From Hyunsoonleella jejuensis (GTDB lineage Bacteria > Bacteroidota > Bacteroidia > Flavobacteriales > Flavobacteriaceae), in the NCBI RefSeq assembly GCF_900111025.1, contig NZ_FOFN01000001.1, positions 186,001-250,000 on the forward strand: DNA of 64,000 nt. The letters run 5' to 3'. Below the pieces are notes generated by a model, which searched no databases, was not told the DNA's origin, and saw nothing but the letters and a program-made list of their open reading frames with translations. Position numbers and translations under genes: made by a program. This document shows, in pieces, positions 9,791-18,389 of the stretch (position 1 is the first letter of the stretch; the number at the start of each line of letters is the position of its first letter).

Positions 9791-11122
9791 TTAATTAGTT
9801 AAAGGTTTTCCCATGTAAAAGTCTAAAACTTTTGTCTTAAAAACAAAATCATATTTTGCGTTGATTAATGCAGACTCCGCATTTATAAAACGCACCCTAG
9901 ACTGCTCTAATTCAAAGGCATTCATTACACCAATACTGTAACGATTTTGTGCATTCTCAAAAGCTAAGTTTTGAGATTTCATTGACTTTTCGGCTGCAAC
10001 GAACGCTTTAAATGCCGCTTGTGCATCGGTATAAGCACGTTGAATATTCGACTCTAAATCTACTTTGGTTCTTTCTAAGCCTAACTTCGAGTTTTCCTCT
10101 TGTATCCTCGCTCGAGCTACAGCTGTTTTATTTTGATATCTAGAAAATATAGGAATTCCCAAATTCAAGGTAAAAGCATGGGCTTTCTGGTTATCTAACT
10201 GTGCTAATAAATCTTGCTCGTTGTCTAATACATTGGTGAAAAAAGCGTTTGATCCAAAACCATAGTTAAATGTTAACGATGGATAATATCCAGACTTCGA
10301 AATTTCAGTGCCTAATTCTGCATTTTCAATTCGCTTTTCTGCAACTTTTATTTCAACCCTATTTTCAAAAGCATAATCAATAATAGGGTTTACGTTATTA
10401 TACAACAAAGCTTCCGAAGGACTATTTATCTCAACAATTTCAATATCAAAATTTTCAAAAGGTAACTGTAATAATTGAGATAACGTGAGTAGTGAAAGGT
10501 TAAAATTATTTTCAGCGATGGTTAAATTTTGTTCATCAGTACTAAATGTTGCTTCTGCATCGTAAATATTAACTTGTGGTTGGGTACCGGCATCAACCAA
10601 CTCTTTTACTTGGTCTACCTGCTTTTTAGAAAACTCATACTGTGCTTTTGCCGTTTCTAAGCGTTCTCTATTAAATAGTACGTTAAGGTAAGTGTTTACA
10701 ACATTTAATGAGATATCGTCTTTAATTCGGTTTAACTCTAACTTACTTGTTTCAAGATTTAACTGCGACTGTTTATATAGGTTTGTAAGCCTAAAACCAT
10801 TAAAAATCGTCTGATTCGCACTTACACCTATACTTGTACTGTTATCAGTTCTATCTACAAACTGCCCTGGAAAGAGCTCTCTGTTACCAATAGATAAGTT
10901 GTGTCTAATATTTCCATTTACCGAAGGTAGAAACTGTCCTTTAGCTTCCAAGAGATCTTGTTCATTTAGAAGAATTGTATTCTCATTTTGAGAAACTGTG
11001 ATATTATTCTCTAAAGCATAATTTACACACTCTTGAAGCGTCCATTTTTTCTGTTGGGAAAACCCCAGAACACTAACAAGGCATATGCCTAAAAAGATTC
11101 TATTTTTGAATTGATACATCAT
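9791..11122 (-). CDS. TolC family outer-membrane efflux protein
   Basis: 443 residues with a signal peptide (cleavage near GFSQ). Two repeats of the outer-membrane efflux protein fold follow, with long helices rich in Gln, Glu, Asn and Ala, and WTLQECVNYALENN at the mature start, the usual opening of this family. It forms the trimeric outer-membrane duct of a tripartite exporter. It is downstream of the MacA-like adaptor (16 nt gap), so both work with the two permeases and the ATPase of the same operon. The substrate is not known. Confidence 0.93.
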   Translation of the reverse strand: MMYQFKNRIFLGICLVSVLGFSQQKKWTLQECVNYALENNITVSQNENTILLNEQDLLEAKGQFLPSVNGNIRHNLSIGNRELFPGQFVDRTDNSTSIGVSANQTIFNGFRLTNLYKQSQLNLETSKLELNRIKDDISLNVVNTYLNVLFNRERLETAKAQYEFSKKQVDQVKELVDAGTQPQVNIYDAEATFSTDEQNLTIAENNFNLSLLTLSQLLQLPFENFDIEIVEINSPSEALLYNNVNPIIDYAFENRVEIKVAEKRIENAELGTEISKSGYYPSLTFNYGFGSNAFFTNVLDNEQDLLAQLDNQKAHAFTLNLGIPIFSRYQNKTAVARARIQEENSKLGLERTKVDLESNIQRAYTDAQAAFKAFVAAEKSMKSQNLAFENAQNRYSIGVMNAFELEQSRVRFINAESALINAKYDFVFKTKVLDFYMGKPLTN

Positions 11123-11138
11123 TTTAATTATCTTTTTC

Positions 11139-12239
11139 TTAATCGTTAGAAGCCTTGTTCCAAACTTTAATTTTGTCTGTTTCCTTTATGCCATCAAGAA
11201 CTTCAATATTAATACCATCTGATAAACCTAGCTTAATATCTTTCTTAGCAAAAGTATTGTCGGCTTGCAGAATCTCGACATATGGTTTTTCGGTAATTCT
11301 ATCAAAACGAACTAAAGATTCCTTTATACTAAAAATACTGTCTTTACTGGCGAGATCAATCTCTGCATTGGCACTATATCCTGCTCTAATCTTATCGGTT
11401 ATATCAATATTAACATCGCCTTTAATAGTAAACTGCACTGCACCGGCATTATCCGAAATCCCTTTTGGCGCTATGAACGTAAGTTTTGCTGGAAGTTTCT
11501 TTTCATCAAGTGCCCCAATAACGATATTAATTGGCTGTCCTTCATTTAATTTACCTACCTCAGATTCATCAACAGTGCCCTCAAAAATCATATTACTCAT
11601 ATTAGCAATGGTAGCTATGGTAGTTCCTGCATTGAAGTTATTACTTTGTATAACTTGATCACCTATTCGAACAGGAATTTCCAGTACAGTTCCAGAAATC
11701 TGCGCTATAATATTTGTATTTGCAGAATTACCTCCAGATACTGACCCCTCCTTAATTATCTGGTAGTCATTCTGGGCTTGTATTAAAGTTTCTTTCGCTT
11801 GATTAAATGATAACTCGCTACTTTCAAAATCCTGCATAGATATAACACCTTTATTATAAAGCAATTTATTTCTATTAAAAAGTGTATTGGCATTATCAAA
11901 CGATAATTTTGCACTATTCAATCTACTCCTAGCACTAACTAAAGACTGTTCATTAGGTACTACACGAATTGTAGCGATTAAATCCCCCTTATTCACTAAA
12001 TCACCTTCTTCAACCGCAATAGTATTTACAATACCGGAAATTTGAGGTTTTAATTCAATCTCCTCTTCAGGATTTAAGCTTCCAGTGGCAACTATTTTCG
12101 TACTTATAGAAGTGTAAAAAGGCGTATTTGTATCAAAAACTTCAGGCGCTTTATTATTTGCTGTATAGAAATATTTTAACACCCAAAAAAATAATATGAC
12201 TGTAACACCAATAAAAACGATTTTAATAACTTTTTTCAT
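11139..12239 (-). CDS. HlyD/MacA-type periplasmic adaptor subunit
   Basis: 366 residues: an N-terminal membrane anchor (about 5-25), then barrel-sandwich (lipoyl-like) segments split by a helical hairpin (about 110-165), and C-terminal beta-barrel segments. The motif GSLNPEEEIELKPQISGIV marks the start of the adaptor domain. It links the ABC permeases in the inner membrane to the TolC duct. It lies 12 nt after the second permease. No Cys lipobox is seen, so it is a TM-anchored adaptor. Confidence 0.92.
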   Translation of the reverse strand: MKKVIKIVFIGVTVILFFWVLKYFYTANNKAPEVFDTNTPFYTSISTKIVATGSLNPEEEIELKPQISGIVNTIAVEEGDLVNKGDLIATIRVVPNEQSLVSARSRLNSAKLSFDNANTLFNRNKLLYNKGVISMQDFESSELSFNQAKETLIQAQNDYQIIKEGSVSGGNSANTNIIAQISGTVLEIPVRIGDQVIQSNNFNAGTTIATIANMSNMIFEGTVDESEVGKLNEGQPINIVIGALDEKKLPAKLTFIAPKGISDNAGAVQFTIKGDVNIDITDKIRAGYSANAEIDLASKDSIFSIKESLVRFDRITEKPYVEILQADNTFAKKDIKLGLSDGINIEVLDGIKETDKIKVWNKASND

Positions 12240-12251
12240 TTTATATATAAT

Positions 12252-13493
12252 TTATTCTTCTCTTAATGCATCTATAGGTTTAACACTTGTTGCCTTAAAG
12301 GCAGGAATTAAACCTATTAAGGTACCTAATACAATTACAATTAACAGTGCTAAAAACACCATACCAATTGAAACAGAGGGATTACGCATAAAAGCATCTT
12401 CCCCTTGGGCAACAAAACTGTTTAACATTATTAAAATTAAACCACCACTTATAATTCCCAATAAACCGGAAATTAATGAAATGGCAACTGCTTCAACAAT
12501 TATTTGTCTTTTAATCAGGTAAGGTGTAGCGCCCAATGCACGCCTTATCCCTATCTCGTTAGTGCGCTCTTTTACGGATATAAGCAAAATGCCTCCTATT
12601 GCAAAAACCCCCGCTATTAATGTGGCAATACCTACAAACCAGGTTAAAAATTGCATTCCTATTAAAAAGCCTCTGAATTGCTCAAATCTGTCCCCAAGAT
12701 TAAATCCATTAAGCGCTCGGTTATCATCAGGGTGAATATTATGTATATTTTTAAGAAGTAATTTTACATCAGCATCTATCTGATTGATATCATATTCGGG
12801 TTTTCCAGTTATTGTTAGCAACGTAACATTATCCCCAAGGTTATATATTTGCTGAGCAGTTGTATAAGGTATATCAAAGTCTATTTGGGGTCCTCCCAAA
12901 TTAACCACTTTATAAACACCTATAACGGTAAAGCTAACTTTATCTTCATTTAATAGTTTACCTATAGGGTTTTCGCCTTTTTCAAATAATTGCTTATATA
13001 CATCCTCAGAAATAACAATTACTTTTTTTCGTTCATCAATATCATTTTGATTGATATATCGCCCCCATACCAAATCCTTCTTTCTTAAATTATCAGAAAA
13101 CGGAAATTCACCTCTACCTGTGAAACTGCCTTTTAATGTTTTTCTATTGAGAGTTGTTTGGGTTTGTGCACTAGGTAATACATATTCAACACCATCAACA
13201 TTCTCCTTGATTTTTTCTACATCACTTAGTCTAAGTTTAATGATTCTTCCCTCTTGGTATCCTTTAAAAGGAATAGTGGTTCTTCCACTAAATATAAAAA
13301 CACTATTTGTGGCGTAATTTTGAAATCTAATATTAAAATTATTTTCTATTCCTTTTGCAGAACCCAATAAACCTATTAGTAAAAGGATACCCCACCAAAC
13401 ACCAACCATAGTTAAGACAGACCTTAGTTTATTCTTACTAAGGCTATCAAATATTTCTTGCCAGGTATCTTTTGCTAATAAAAATTTTATCAT
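12252..13493 (-). CDS. MacB-type ABC transporter permease (second of two)
   Basis: 413 residues: TM1 at about 25-45, a large periplasmic MacB core domain (about 50-275), and three C-terminal TM helices forming the FtsX domain, with KERTNEIGIRRALGATPYLI before TM3 and the ending IPAFKATSVKPIDALREE. It is a type VII ABC (mechanotransmission) permease without a fused ATPase. It starts right after the stop of the first permease. The two permeases are clearly divergent in sequence, so the transporter is probably a heterodimer. Confidence 0.93.
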   Translation of the reverse strand: MIKFLLAKDTWQEIFDSLSKNKLRSVLTMVGVWWGILLLIGLLGSAKGIENNFNIRFQNYATNSVFIFSGRTTIPFKGYQEGRIIKLRLSDVEKIKENVDGVEYVLPSAQTQTTLNRKTLKGSFTGRGEFPFSDNLRKKDLVWGRYINQNDIDERKKVIVISEDVYKQLFEKGENPIGKLLNEDKVSFTVIGVYKVVNLGGPQIDFDIPYTTAQQIYNLGDNVTLLTITGKPEYDINQIDADVKLLLKNIHNIHPDDNRALNGFNLGDRFEQFRGFLIGMQFLTWFVGIATLIAGVFAIGGILLISVKERTNEIGIRRALGATPYLIKRQIIVEAVAISLISGLLGIISGGLILIMLNSFVAQGEDAFMRNPSVSIGMVFLALLIVIVLGTLIGLIPAFKATSVKPIDALREE

Positions 13494-14726
13494 TTAACCA
13501 TTTCTTAAGGCTATAATTGGTTTTATTTTTGCAGCTCTTTTTGCCGGCAAAAATCCTGCAAGGGCTCCCGCGATAACAAGCACTATAGTTGCACTAATAA
13601 GTATTGACGGATTTACACTTGGATCTGTAATAAAATATCGTTCTAAGCTAGACCCGACTGACTTTAGAACACCAACACCAATTAAAAGTCCAATATATCC
13701 TGTAAGTGTAGTAATTAATATAGATTCTAGTAAAATTATTGAAATAATTGCCCTTGGCGATGCTCCCAGTGCTTTACGTATACCAATTTCTTTCGTTCGT
13801 TCTTTTACAATAAAAATCATAATATTGCTAATCCCTAAAATACCCGCTATCAATGTTCCGAAACCAATAATGGGTATTAGCGCTGCCAAACCCGAAGAAA
13901 TATTATCTAATCGTTTTTTAGCTGTAAGTACTCCATCGCTAATCCTAATACCACGTTGATCGTTTGGGGCAACATTAAACTTATTTTTTAAGTTAACAGT
14001 TAAATCTTTAACTAAAGCTAAAGCTTGATCTAAAGTTAATTCAGGGTTATATGTAATTGCAATATCCCCAATATCATCATTACCAAGATATAATCTTTGA
14101 ATTGTGGTGTAAGGCACATAAATAATGCGTTCCTGACTATCACCGCCTCCATCAGAATAAACACCTACTACTTTATATTGAACGCCTTGTAGATTTAAAT
14201 ATTTACCAACTGCCGATTCATTTTGGAAAAGATCTTCCTCAACAAGTCTTCCTATAACACAAAACTTTTCTTTGCTTTCTATATCTTTTAAACTCACAAA
14301 CCTACCTTGGATAACTTCGGCTTTCTCTATGTACTGATAATCTGGAGAAACGCCAATAACATTATAGGAGCCTTTTTGTTTTTTATATTTTAATTGGTAG
14401 TTTCTAGATATTCTGGTTGATACATACTCAATCTTTTCTCCAAATTCTTCTTTTAAATAATCTAAATCTTTACTTGTAGGCCGCACTTGCCTTCCTATTT
14501 GAAATCCGCCAAAAGGTTTTGATGTAGTGCCAAACCTAATGTTAACAGCATTTTCTGCAGTTCTTACAAAAAACTTCTCAAATGTGTTTTCCAGTCCATT
14601 AGCAATGCCAAAAAGAATAGTAAATAACATGATCGCAAAAGCAACAGTAAAGCCTGATAGTAAGGCCCTGATTCTATTCTTATTTATACTTTGAAATATT
14701 TCTCGCCAAAGGTCTATATCAAACAT
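13494..14726 (-). CDS. MacB-type ABC transporter permease (first of two)
   Basis: 410 residues with the same layout as its downstream partner: TM1, a MacB periplasmic core domain, and an FtsX domain with KERTKEIGIRKALGASPRAI and the ending LPAKRAAKIKPIIALRNG. Its start overlaps the end of the ATPase gene by 8 nt, which suggests translational coupling and fixed stoichiometry. It probably pairs with the second permease. Confidence 0.93.
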   Translation of the reverse strand: MFDIDLWREIFQSINKNRIRALLSGFTVAFAIMLFTILFGIANGLENTFEKFFVRTAENAVNIRFGTTSKPFGGFQIGRQVRPTSKDLDYLKEEFGEKIEYVSTRISRNYQLKYKKQKGSYNVIGVSPDYQYIEKAEVIQGRFVSLKDIESKEKFCVIGRLVEEDLFQNESAVGKYLNLQGVQYKVVGVYSDGGGDSQERIIYVPYTTIQRLYLGNDDIGDIAITYNPELTLDQALALVKDLTVNLKNKFNVAPNDQRGIRISDGVLTAKKRLDNISSGLAALIPIIGFGTLIAGILGISNIMIFIVKERTKEIGIRKALGASPRAIISIILLESILITTLTGYIGLLIGVGVLKSVGSSLERYFITDPSVNPSILISATIVLVIAGALAGFLPAKRAAKIKPIIALRNG

Positions 14727-15420
14727 GTTGATTTGCTCTTACTTGCTTTATTTTTATGTCTTCCATAATAATCCCATCACGAAGCTTAACTATACGTTTA
14801 CACATATTGGCGATATCTTCTTCATGGGTCACCATTAAAATAGTTTTGCCTTCATCATTTAATTGTTGAATGAAGGCCATGATTTCGTATGATGTTTTTG
14901 TATCCAGTGCACCTGTTGGCTCATCGGCTAGAAGCACTTTAGGATTAGCAGCCAAGGCTCTCGCGATAGCCACGCGCTGTTTTTGTCCTCCAGAAAGCTC
15001 TTTAGGTAAATGGTGTGCCCAATCCGTTAAACCAACTTTTTCTAAATGAAACATGGCTAACTCTTGACGCTTTTTTCGTTTAAGCCCTTGATAATATAAT
15101 GGAAGAGCCACATTTTCTAGGGCATTTTTATAATTGATAAGATTGAAAGATTGAAAAATAAAACCTAAAAATTTGTTTCTGTAAACTGCGGCTTTTTTTT
15201 CAGTGAGGTTATCAATTGGTAAACCGTCTAAAATATACTCACCAGAGTCTGCCACATCCAACATACCAATTATATTTAACAAAGTTGATTTCCCTGAACC
15301 TGACGACCCCATAATAGCCACCATCTCCCCTTCTTCTACAGATAAATCTATACCTTTTAAAACATGTAAACTGGAGCCTCCTATTGAGTAAGACTTATGT
15401 AATGCATTGATTTTTAGCAT
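14719..15420 (-). CDS. MacB/LolD-type ABC transporter ATP-binding protein
   Basis: 233 residues. Walker A GSSGSGKST (38-46), Q-loop FQSFNLI, signature LSGGQKQRVA (about 142), Walker B VLLADEPTGALD and the switch His in MVTHEE are all present, so it should be an active ATPase. First gene of the operon ATPase - permease - permease - adaptor - TolC - tsaB. The 104-bp upstream region holds an 8-bp inverted repeat. Confidence 0.95.
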   Translation of the reverse strand: MLKINALHKSYSIGGSSLHVLKGIDLSVEEGEMVAIMGSSGSGKSTLLNIIGMLDVADSGEYILDGLPIDNLTEKKAAVYRNKFLGFIFQSFNLINYKNALENVALPLYYQGLKRKKRQELAMFHLEKVGLTDWAHHLPKELSGGQKQRVAIARALAANPKVLLADEPTGALDTKTSYEIMAFIQQLNDEGKTILMVTHEEDIANMCKRIVKLRDGIIMEDIKIKQVRANQHV

Positions 15421-15462
15421 CCTGTTTTGATTGAAGTGTTAAACTAAAAGATTTAACAAGGG

Positions 15463-15493
15463 TACTTTGTAATTAGACTATGAATACAAAGTA
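15463..15493. promoter_or_regulatory. Inverted repeat in the exporter operon promoter region
   Basis: TACTTTGT and ACAAAGTA, 8-bp arms with a 15-nt spacer, lie 40-75 nt upstream of the ATPase start codon. On the minus strand the outer arm supplies a TTTG, and TACCCTTG (one mismatch to TAnnTTTG) follows after 22 nt, so the palindrome may overlap the promoter. Binding protein unknown. Confidence 0.35.
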
Positions 15494-15524
15494 ATGTTAC
15501 AATACATCCTTAAAAAAACTTTTA

Positions 15525-15743
15525 TTACTTTTTTAACTTATAAAAACGTCGGTAAATAAAGTAACCTAAACCTGCGACTAATATGTAAGGAATTGCCATT
15601 AGATACATAATACCGTTGTTTATGCCTTCGGCTGCTGTTTGCCCTTCTTCGCTTTCTAAAACAGCACGACACATCGCACATTGCGCACTAGCCTTCAAAA
15701 AGAAGATACAAGAAAAAAGAAATAACATTAGTCTGTTTTTCAT
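15525..15743 (-). CDS. Small membrane protein with N-terminal CxxC, oxidase-assembly context
   Basis: 72 residues: a signal peptide (to about SAQ, residues 19-21), an exposed CAMC motif right after it, an acidic stretch, one TM helix (about 42-63) and a basic tail. The mature protein would display CxxC on the periplasmic side, anchored by a C-terminal helix. It lies 10 nt after the DUF420 gene and just downstream of SCO. Family not named with certainty; a role in copper or thiol chemistry for oxidase assembly is inference. Confidence 0.72.
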   Translation of the reverse strand: MKNRLMLFLFSCIFFLKASAQCAMCRAVLESEEGQTAAEGINNGIMYLMAIPYILVAGLGYFIYRRFYKLKK

Positions 15744-15753
15744 GTTGTAAAAG

Positions 15754-16284
15754 TTAGATATAATAGGGCGAAATCATAATATAAACTACCACACCAGTAA
15801 TTGCCACATAGAGCCATAGTGGAAATGTTATTCTCGCAATTTTTTTATGCTTCTCTATGTTGTTTGTAATTGCTCTTACATAGGTGATTAGTACAAAAGG
15901 AATTACAGCAACGGATAACAAAATGTGCGTAAGCAAAATAAAATAATACACATACTTAACAACACCTTCTCCACCAAATTTAGTAGAATCGCTCGTCATG
16001 TGATACGCTACATACATTACTAAAAACAATACGGACAGAATTATGGCGAACTTCATTAAACGCTCGTGCAGCTTTATTTTTTTATTTTGAATCGCTATAA
16101 AGGCAAACACCAATATAAAAGCGGTAATAGCGTTAATTGTAGCATAAATTGGTGGTAAAAATACTGGCAATTCGGCATCAATCTTAACACCAAATAAAAC
16201 AGCCACAACTACTGGAATTGCAATAGAGAGCACAACGATTAATTTATTGTACTTTTTTTCGTCTAAAATTTTATTTTCAATCAT
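15754..16284 (-). CDS. DUF420 family membrane protein
   Basis: About 176 residues from the preferred start (MIENKILDEKKYN); the frame is open upstream to position 16350, but that part runs through a dispersed repeat and is unlikely to be coding. Five membrane helices are predicted, with His residues near helix ends (YHM, LTHILL, NNIEKHKKIAR). DUF420 proteins are found next to cytochrome oxidase and SCO genes in Bacteroidota and Bacillota; function is not proven. Here the neighbours are SCO and a CxxC membrane protein. Confidence 0.87.
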   Translation of the reverse strand: MIENKILDEKKYNKLIVVLSIAIPVVVAVLFGVKIDAELPVFLPPIYATINAITAFILVFAFIAIQNKKIKLHERLMKFAIILSVLFLVMYVAYHMTSDSTKFGGEGVVKYVYYFILLTHILLSVAVIPFVLITYVRAITNNIEKHKKIARITFPLWLYVAITGVVVYIMISPYYI

Positions 16285-16309
16285 ATCAAAAATAGCTAAT
16301 ATATCATGG

Positions 16310-16352
16310 TTCTTCGACTCCGAATACATTCGGAATGCTCTGAATGACAAAA
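16310..16352. repeat. Dispersed intergenic repeat, copy with CTCTGAATGACAAA end
   Basis: Between the SCO stop and the DUF420 start. It contains the hairpin CCGAA-TACA-TTCGG and ends in CTCTGAATGACAAA, an ending shared with the repeat at 29433-29465. The ending resembles that of the copies at 24504 and 44665 (AGCATGACAA). Confidence 0.6.
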
Positions 16353-16353
16353 T

Positions 16354-17103
16354 TTATTCATTCAGTAGCTTTTTTATGTCTTCTTTTAAAATACTTATTT
16401 GTTCCTCTTCACCATTATCATCCGTACCTTCTGTTTCCGAGGTAATGCCTCTGTAGTAAATAATAGGATTTCCAAATTTATCTTTTCTAGAACGGATAAA
16501 ACCGTTTTTATCTATAAGCGCAAAATTACCTGAGTGTTCAAAACCACCTTCTACCGCCTTGTTTTCTGCTGCATAAATATAAAATCCTTCATTTGCCAAT
16601 TTATAAATGGCTTCTTTTTCTCCTGTAAGCAAATGCCAATTTGGATTGGTAATACCATAGGTTTCTGCATAAGCTTTTAAAACCTCTGGTGTATCGTGCT
16701 TAGGATTTATGGTAAATGATGCCACTCCAAAATTCTCAAAATCCTTAAATGTATTTTGTACTTGCACCAAGTTATTGTTCATTCTGGGACAAATGGTAGG
16801 GCAAGTTGTAAAAAAGAACTCTATAACATATACCTTACCTTCATAATCTTTATTGGTAATAATGTCTCCATTTTGATTTGTAAAACTAAAGTTAGGTACT
16901 TTGCGTTTCTCACCATTATTTTCAATAAAAACTAAATCTGATGGTGTCGTTGAAATATCTTCACGTTTTAGGTCACTTCTACTTTCTTTTCGTGATACAT
17001 CGTCGCTGTTAATTCTATCAACAATGCGTGGCACAAACCATATCCCAAAAACTAGAATAACAAATGCAATGCCTATATATGAATAATTGTTTTTTTTACT
17101 CAT
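16354..17103 (-). CDS. SCO1/SenC family copper chaperone for cytochrome oxidase
   Basis: 249 residues: N-terminal TM anchor (about 8-26) and a thioredoxin-fold SCO domain. The copper site is complete: CPTIC (Cys101, Cys105) and a distal His in GGFEHSGNFALID. SCO proteins load or reduce the CuA site of oxidase subunit II, in the periplasm. The neighbours are oxidase genes and DUF420. A 49-residue linker separates the anchor from the domain. Confidence 0.93.
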   Translation of the reverse strand: MSKKNNYSYIGIAFVILVFGIWFVPRIVDRINSDDVSRKESRSDLKREDISTTPSDLVFIENNGEKRKVPNFSFTNQNGDIITNKDYEGKVYVIEFFFTTCPTICPRMNNNLVQVQNTFKDFENFGVASFTINPKHDTPEVLKAYAETYGITNPNWHLLTGEKEAIYKLANEGFYIYAAENKAVEGGFEHSGNFALIDKNGFIRSRKDKFGNPIIYYRGITSETEGTDDNGEEEQISILKEDIKKLLNE

Positions 17104-17176
17104 TTTTTAACTTTTAACAGGTTTAAACTATAGTTTATATTGAGCGTAGCGCAATTCTCAACTTAGCTCTATAGAC

Positions 17177-17893
17177 CTAATTGATAGCTTTTTTTAAATC
17201 ACTAGCTCTTCTAGTATCAGAATTAAATTCTCCTTTACGCTTTTGTCTATACTCCGTAAACAAAATACGTAAATCTTCACTCATTTTATTCTTAATAGTA
17301 GCTACCTCAATACAATCGTAACCGTTTAAACCATATATTTCGGTGTTTTTTTCAATTTCATTGTCGGTTCTGTCATCTATTCGTCCACGTTGATTCAAAT
17401 CTTTATCAATAATAAAAAGTGCATCCGTAGCATAATCTTCATCCAAAGCCTCTTGGTGTTTTAAACTATTAAACACATTTTTTATTTGCTGTGGTGTTCC
17501 ATAGCTTACATGTAAAAAACGTAAATCCTCGTATAAGCTTATTTCCTTTCGCAATTGTTCAGTCTCATTCTGTTTGCCCTGAGGAGCTATTAATACTACC
17601 TGAAATTTTTTAAAGCCCTTAAATTTATCATAAACTAATTCCTTTAAGTTTGAAGCTGCCGTTAAACGCTCCATAGGATTATCTCCCAAAAAGCCTAATA
17701 CGGTTATATAATCCTTTAAAACAACTTTATCTTCTGAATCGGAAGAAAACCCATTTAAGTCTAAAACATTCTCGTTTACAATGTCTAGAGGCGTATAATT
17801 ATGCGTTGCGGGATATAAGAATAATAAAAATGTGACCGGAAGAAAAAATAGTATCCCCAAAATTGCATACATACCTGCCTTTTTAATATTCAT
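17177..17893 (-). CDS. Membrane-anchored SCO-like protein lacking copper-binding cysteines
   Basis: 238 residues with an N-terminal TM helix (about 8-28). The remaining region has a thioredoxin-like alternation (VLKDYITVLGFLG, then KFQVVLIAPQG, LRFLHVSYG, DALFIIDKDLNQRGRID) that parallels an SCO fold. The CxxxC position after the first strand is occupied by GDNPM, and the only Cys is in YDCIEV. It probably does not bind copper in the SCO way. Its location between SCO and oxidase subunit IV suggests an assembly role (inference). A TATTTTTG upstream overlaps the terminator T-tract of the preceding operon and may be its promoter -7 element. Confidence 0.75.
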   Translation of the reverse strand: MNIKKAGMYAILGILFFLPVTFLLFLYPATHNYTPLDIVNENVLDLNGFSSDSEDKVVLKDYITVLGFLGDNPMERLTAASNLKELVYDKFKGFKKFQVVLIAPQGKQNETEQLRKEISLYEDLRFLHVSYGTPQQIKNVFNSLKHQEALDEDYATDALFIIDKDLNQRGRIDDRTDNEIEKNTEIYGLNGYDCIEVATIKNKMSEDLRILFTEYRQKRKGEFNSDTRRASDLKKAIN

Positions 17894-17929
17894 CGTTTCT
17901 CTTTTTTATAGGTATTGAAAACTTTTGCA

Positions 17930-17962
17930 AAAATAAAAAAGGTGGTTCTTAAAAACCACCTT
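17930..17962 (-). terminator. Terminator of the ctaB-oxidase subunit operon
   Basis: AAGGTGGTT / AACCACCTT stem, followed on the minus strand by TTTTTTATTTTTG. It lies 29 nt after the subunit IV stop codon. Confidence 0.9.
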
Positions 17963-17990
17963 CATTATATTTTTAACACTAAAATTTTAC

Positions 17991-18371
17991 TTAAAAATCT
18001 CTTTTAATAAATCCATCATCATATACATCAAAAACATATCCTCCTTCTTGTAAGAGAATAAAAATTAAGTATAGAATTAAGAAAATAGCCGTCCAAACTA
18101 CCATGCGTCTTAACGCTTTAGTTTCATCACGCATGTGCATAAAATCCCAAGTAATATAATACGCCTTAACGATGGTTAATAAAATAAAAATCCAGTTTAA
18201 CGCCTTCATGCCCAGAATTGGAGCCATAGACCACTCTGGCTTTAAAATACCTAAAGCCACTTCAACAATCGTTACTATAGAAAGCAAAATTAAAACACCC
18301 CATATTTTTTGGGTATTAGATTTAAACTTCAATAAACCTCTAAATATTTCTAATTTATGTTCGTGTGCCAT
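17991..18371 (-). CDS. Cytochrome c oxidase subunit IV (prokaryotic type)
   Basis: 126 residues with three membrane helices (about 24-42, 55-75, 90-110), with MALGILKPEW-type and HMRDETKALRRMV patterns typical of bacterial COX4/CtaF-like subunits. It is a small accessory subunit of the heme-copper oxidase. It follows subunit III after 18 nt and ends the operon. Confidence 0.88.
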   Translation of the reverse strand: MAHEHKLEIFRGLLKFKSNTQKIWGVLILLSIVTIVEVALGILKPEWSMAPILGMKALNWIFILLTIVKAYYITWDFMHMRDETKALRRMVVWTAIFLILYLIFILLQEGGYVFDVYDDGFIKRDF

Positions 18372-18389
18372 TTCTAAAAAATCTATTTG

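Noticed and set aside
11155-11658. A 167-codon plus-strand frame over the HlyD-like gene
   Set aside because: Lies opposite a well-supported adaptor gene in an operon and shows no protein features.
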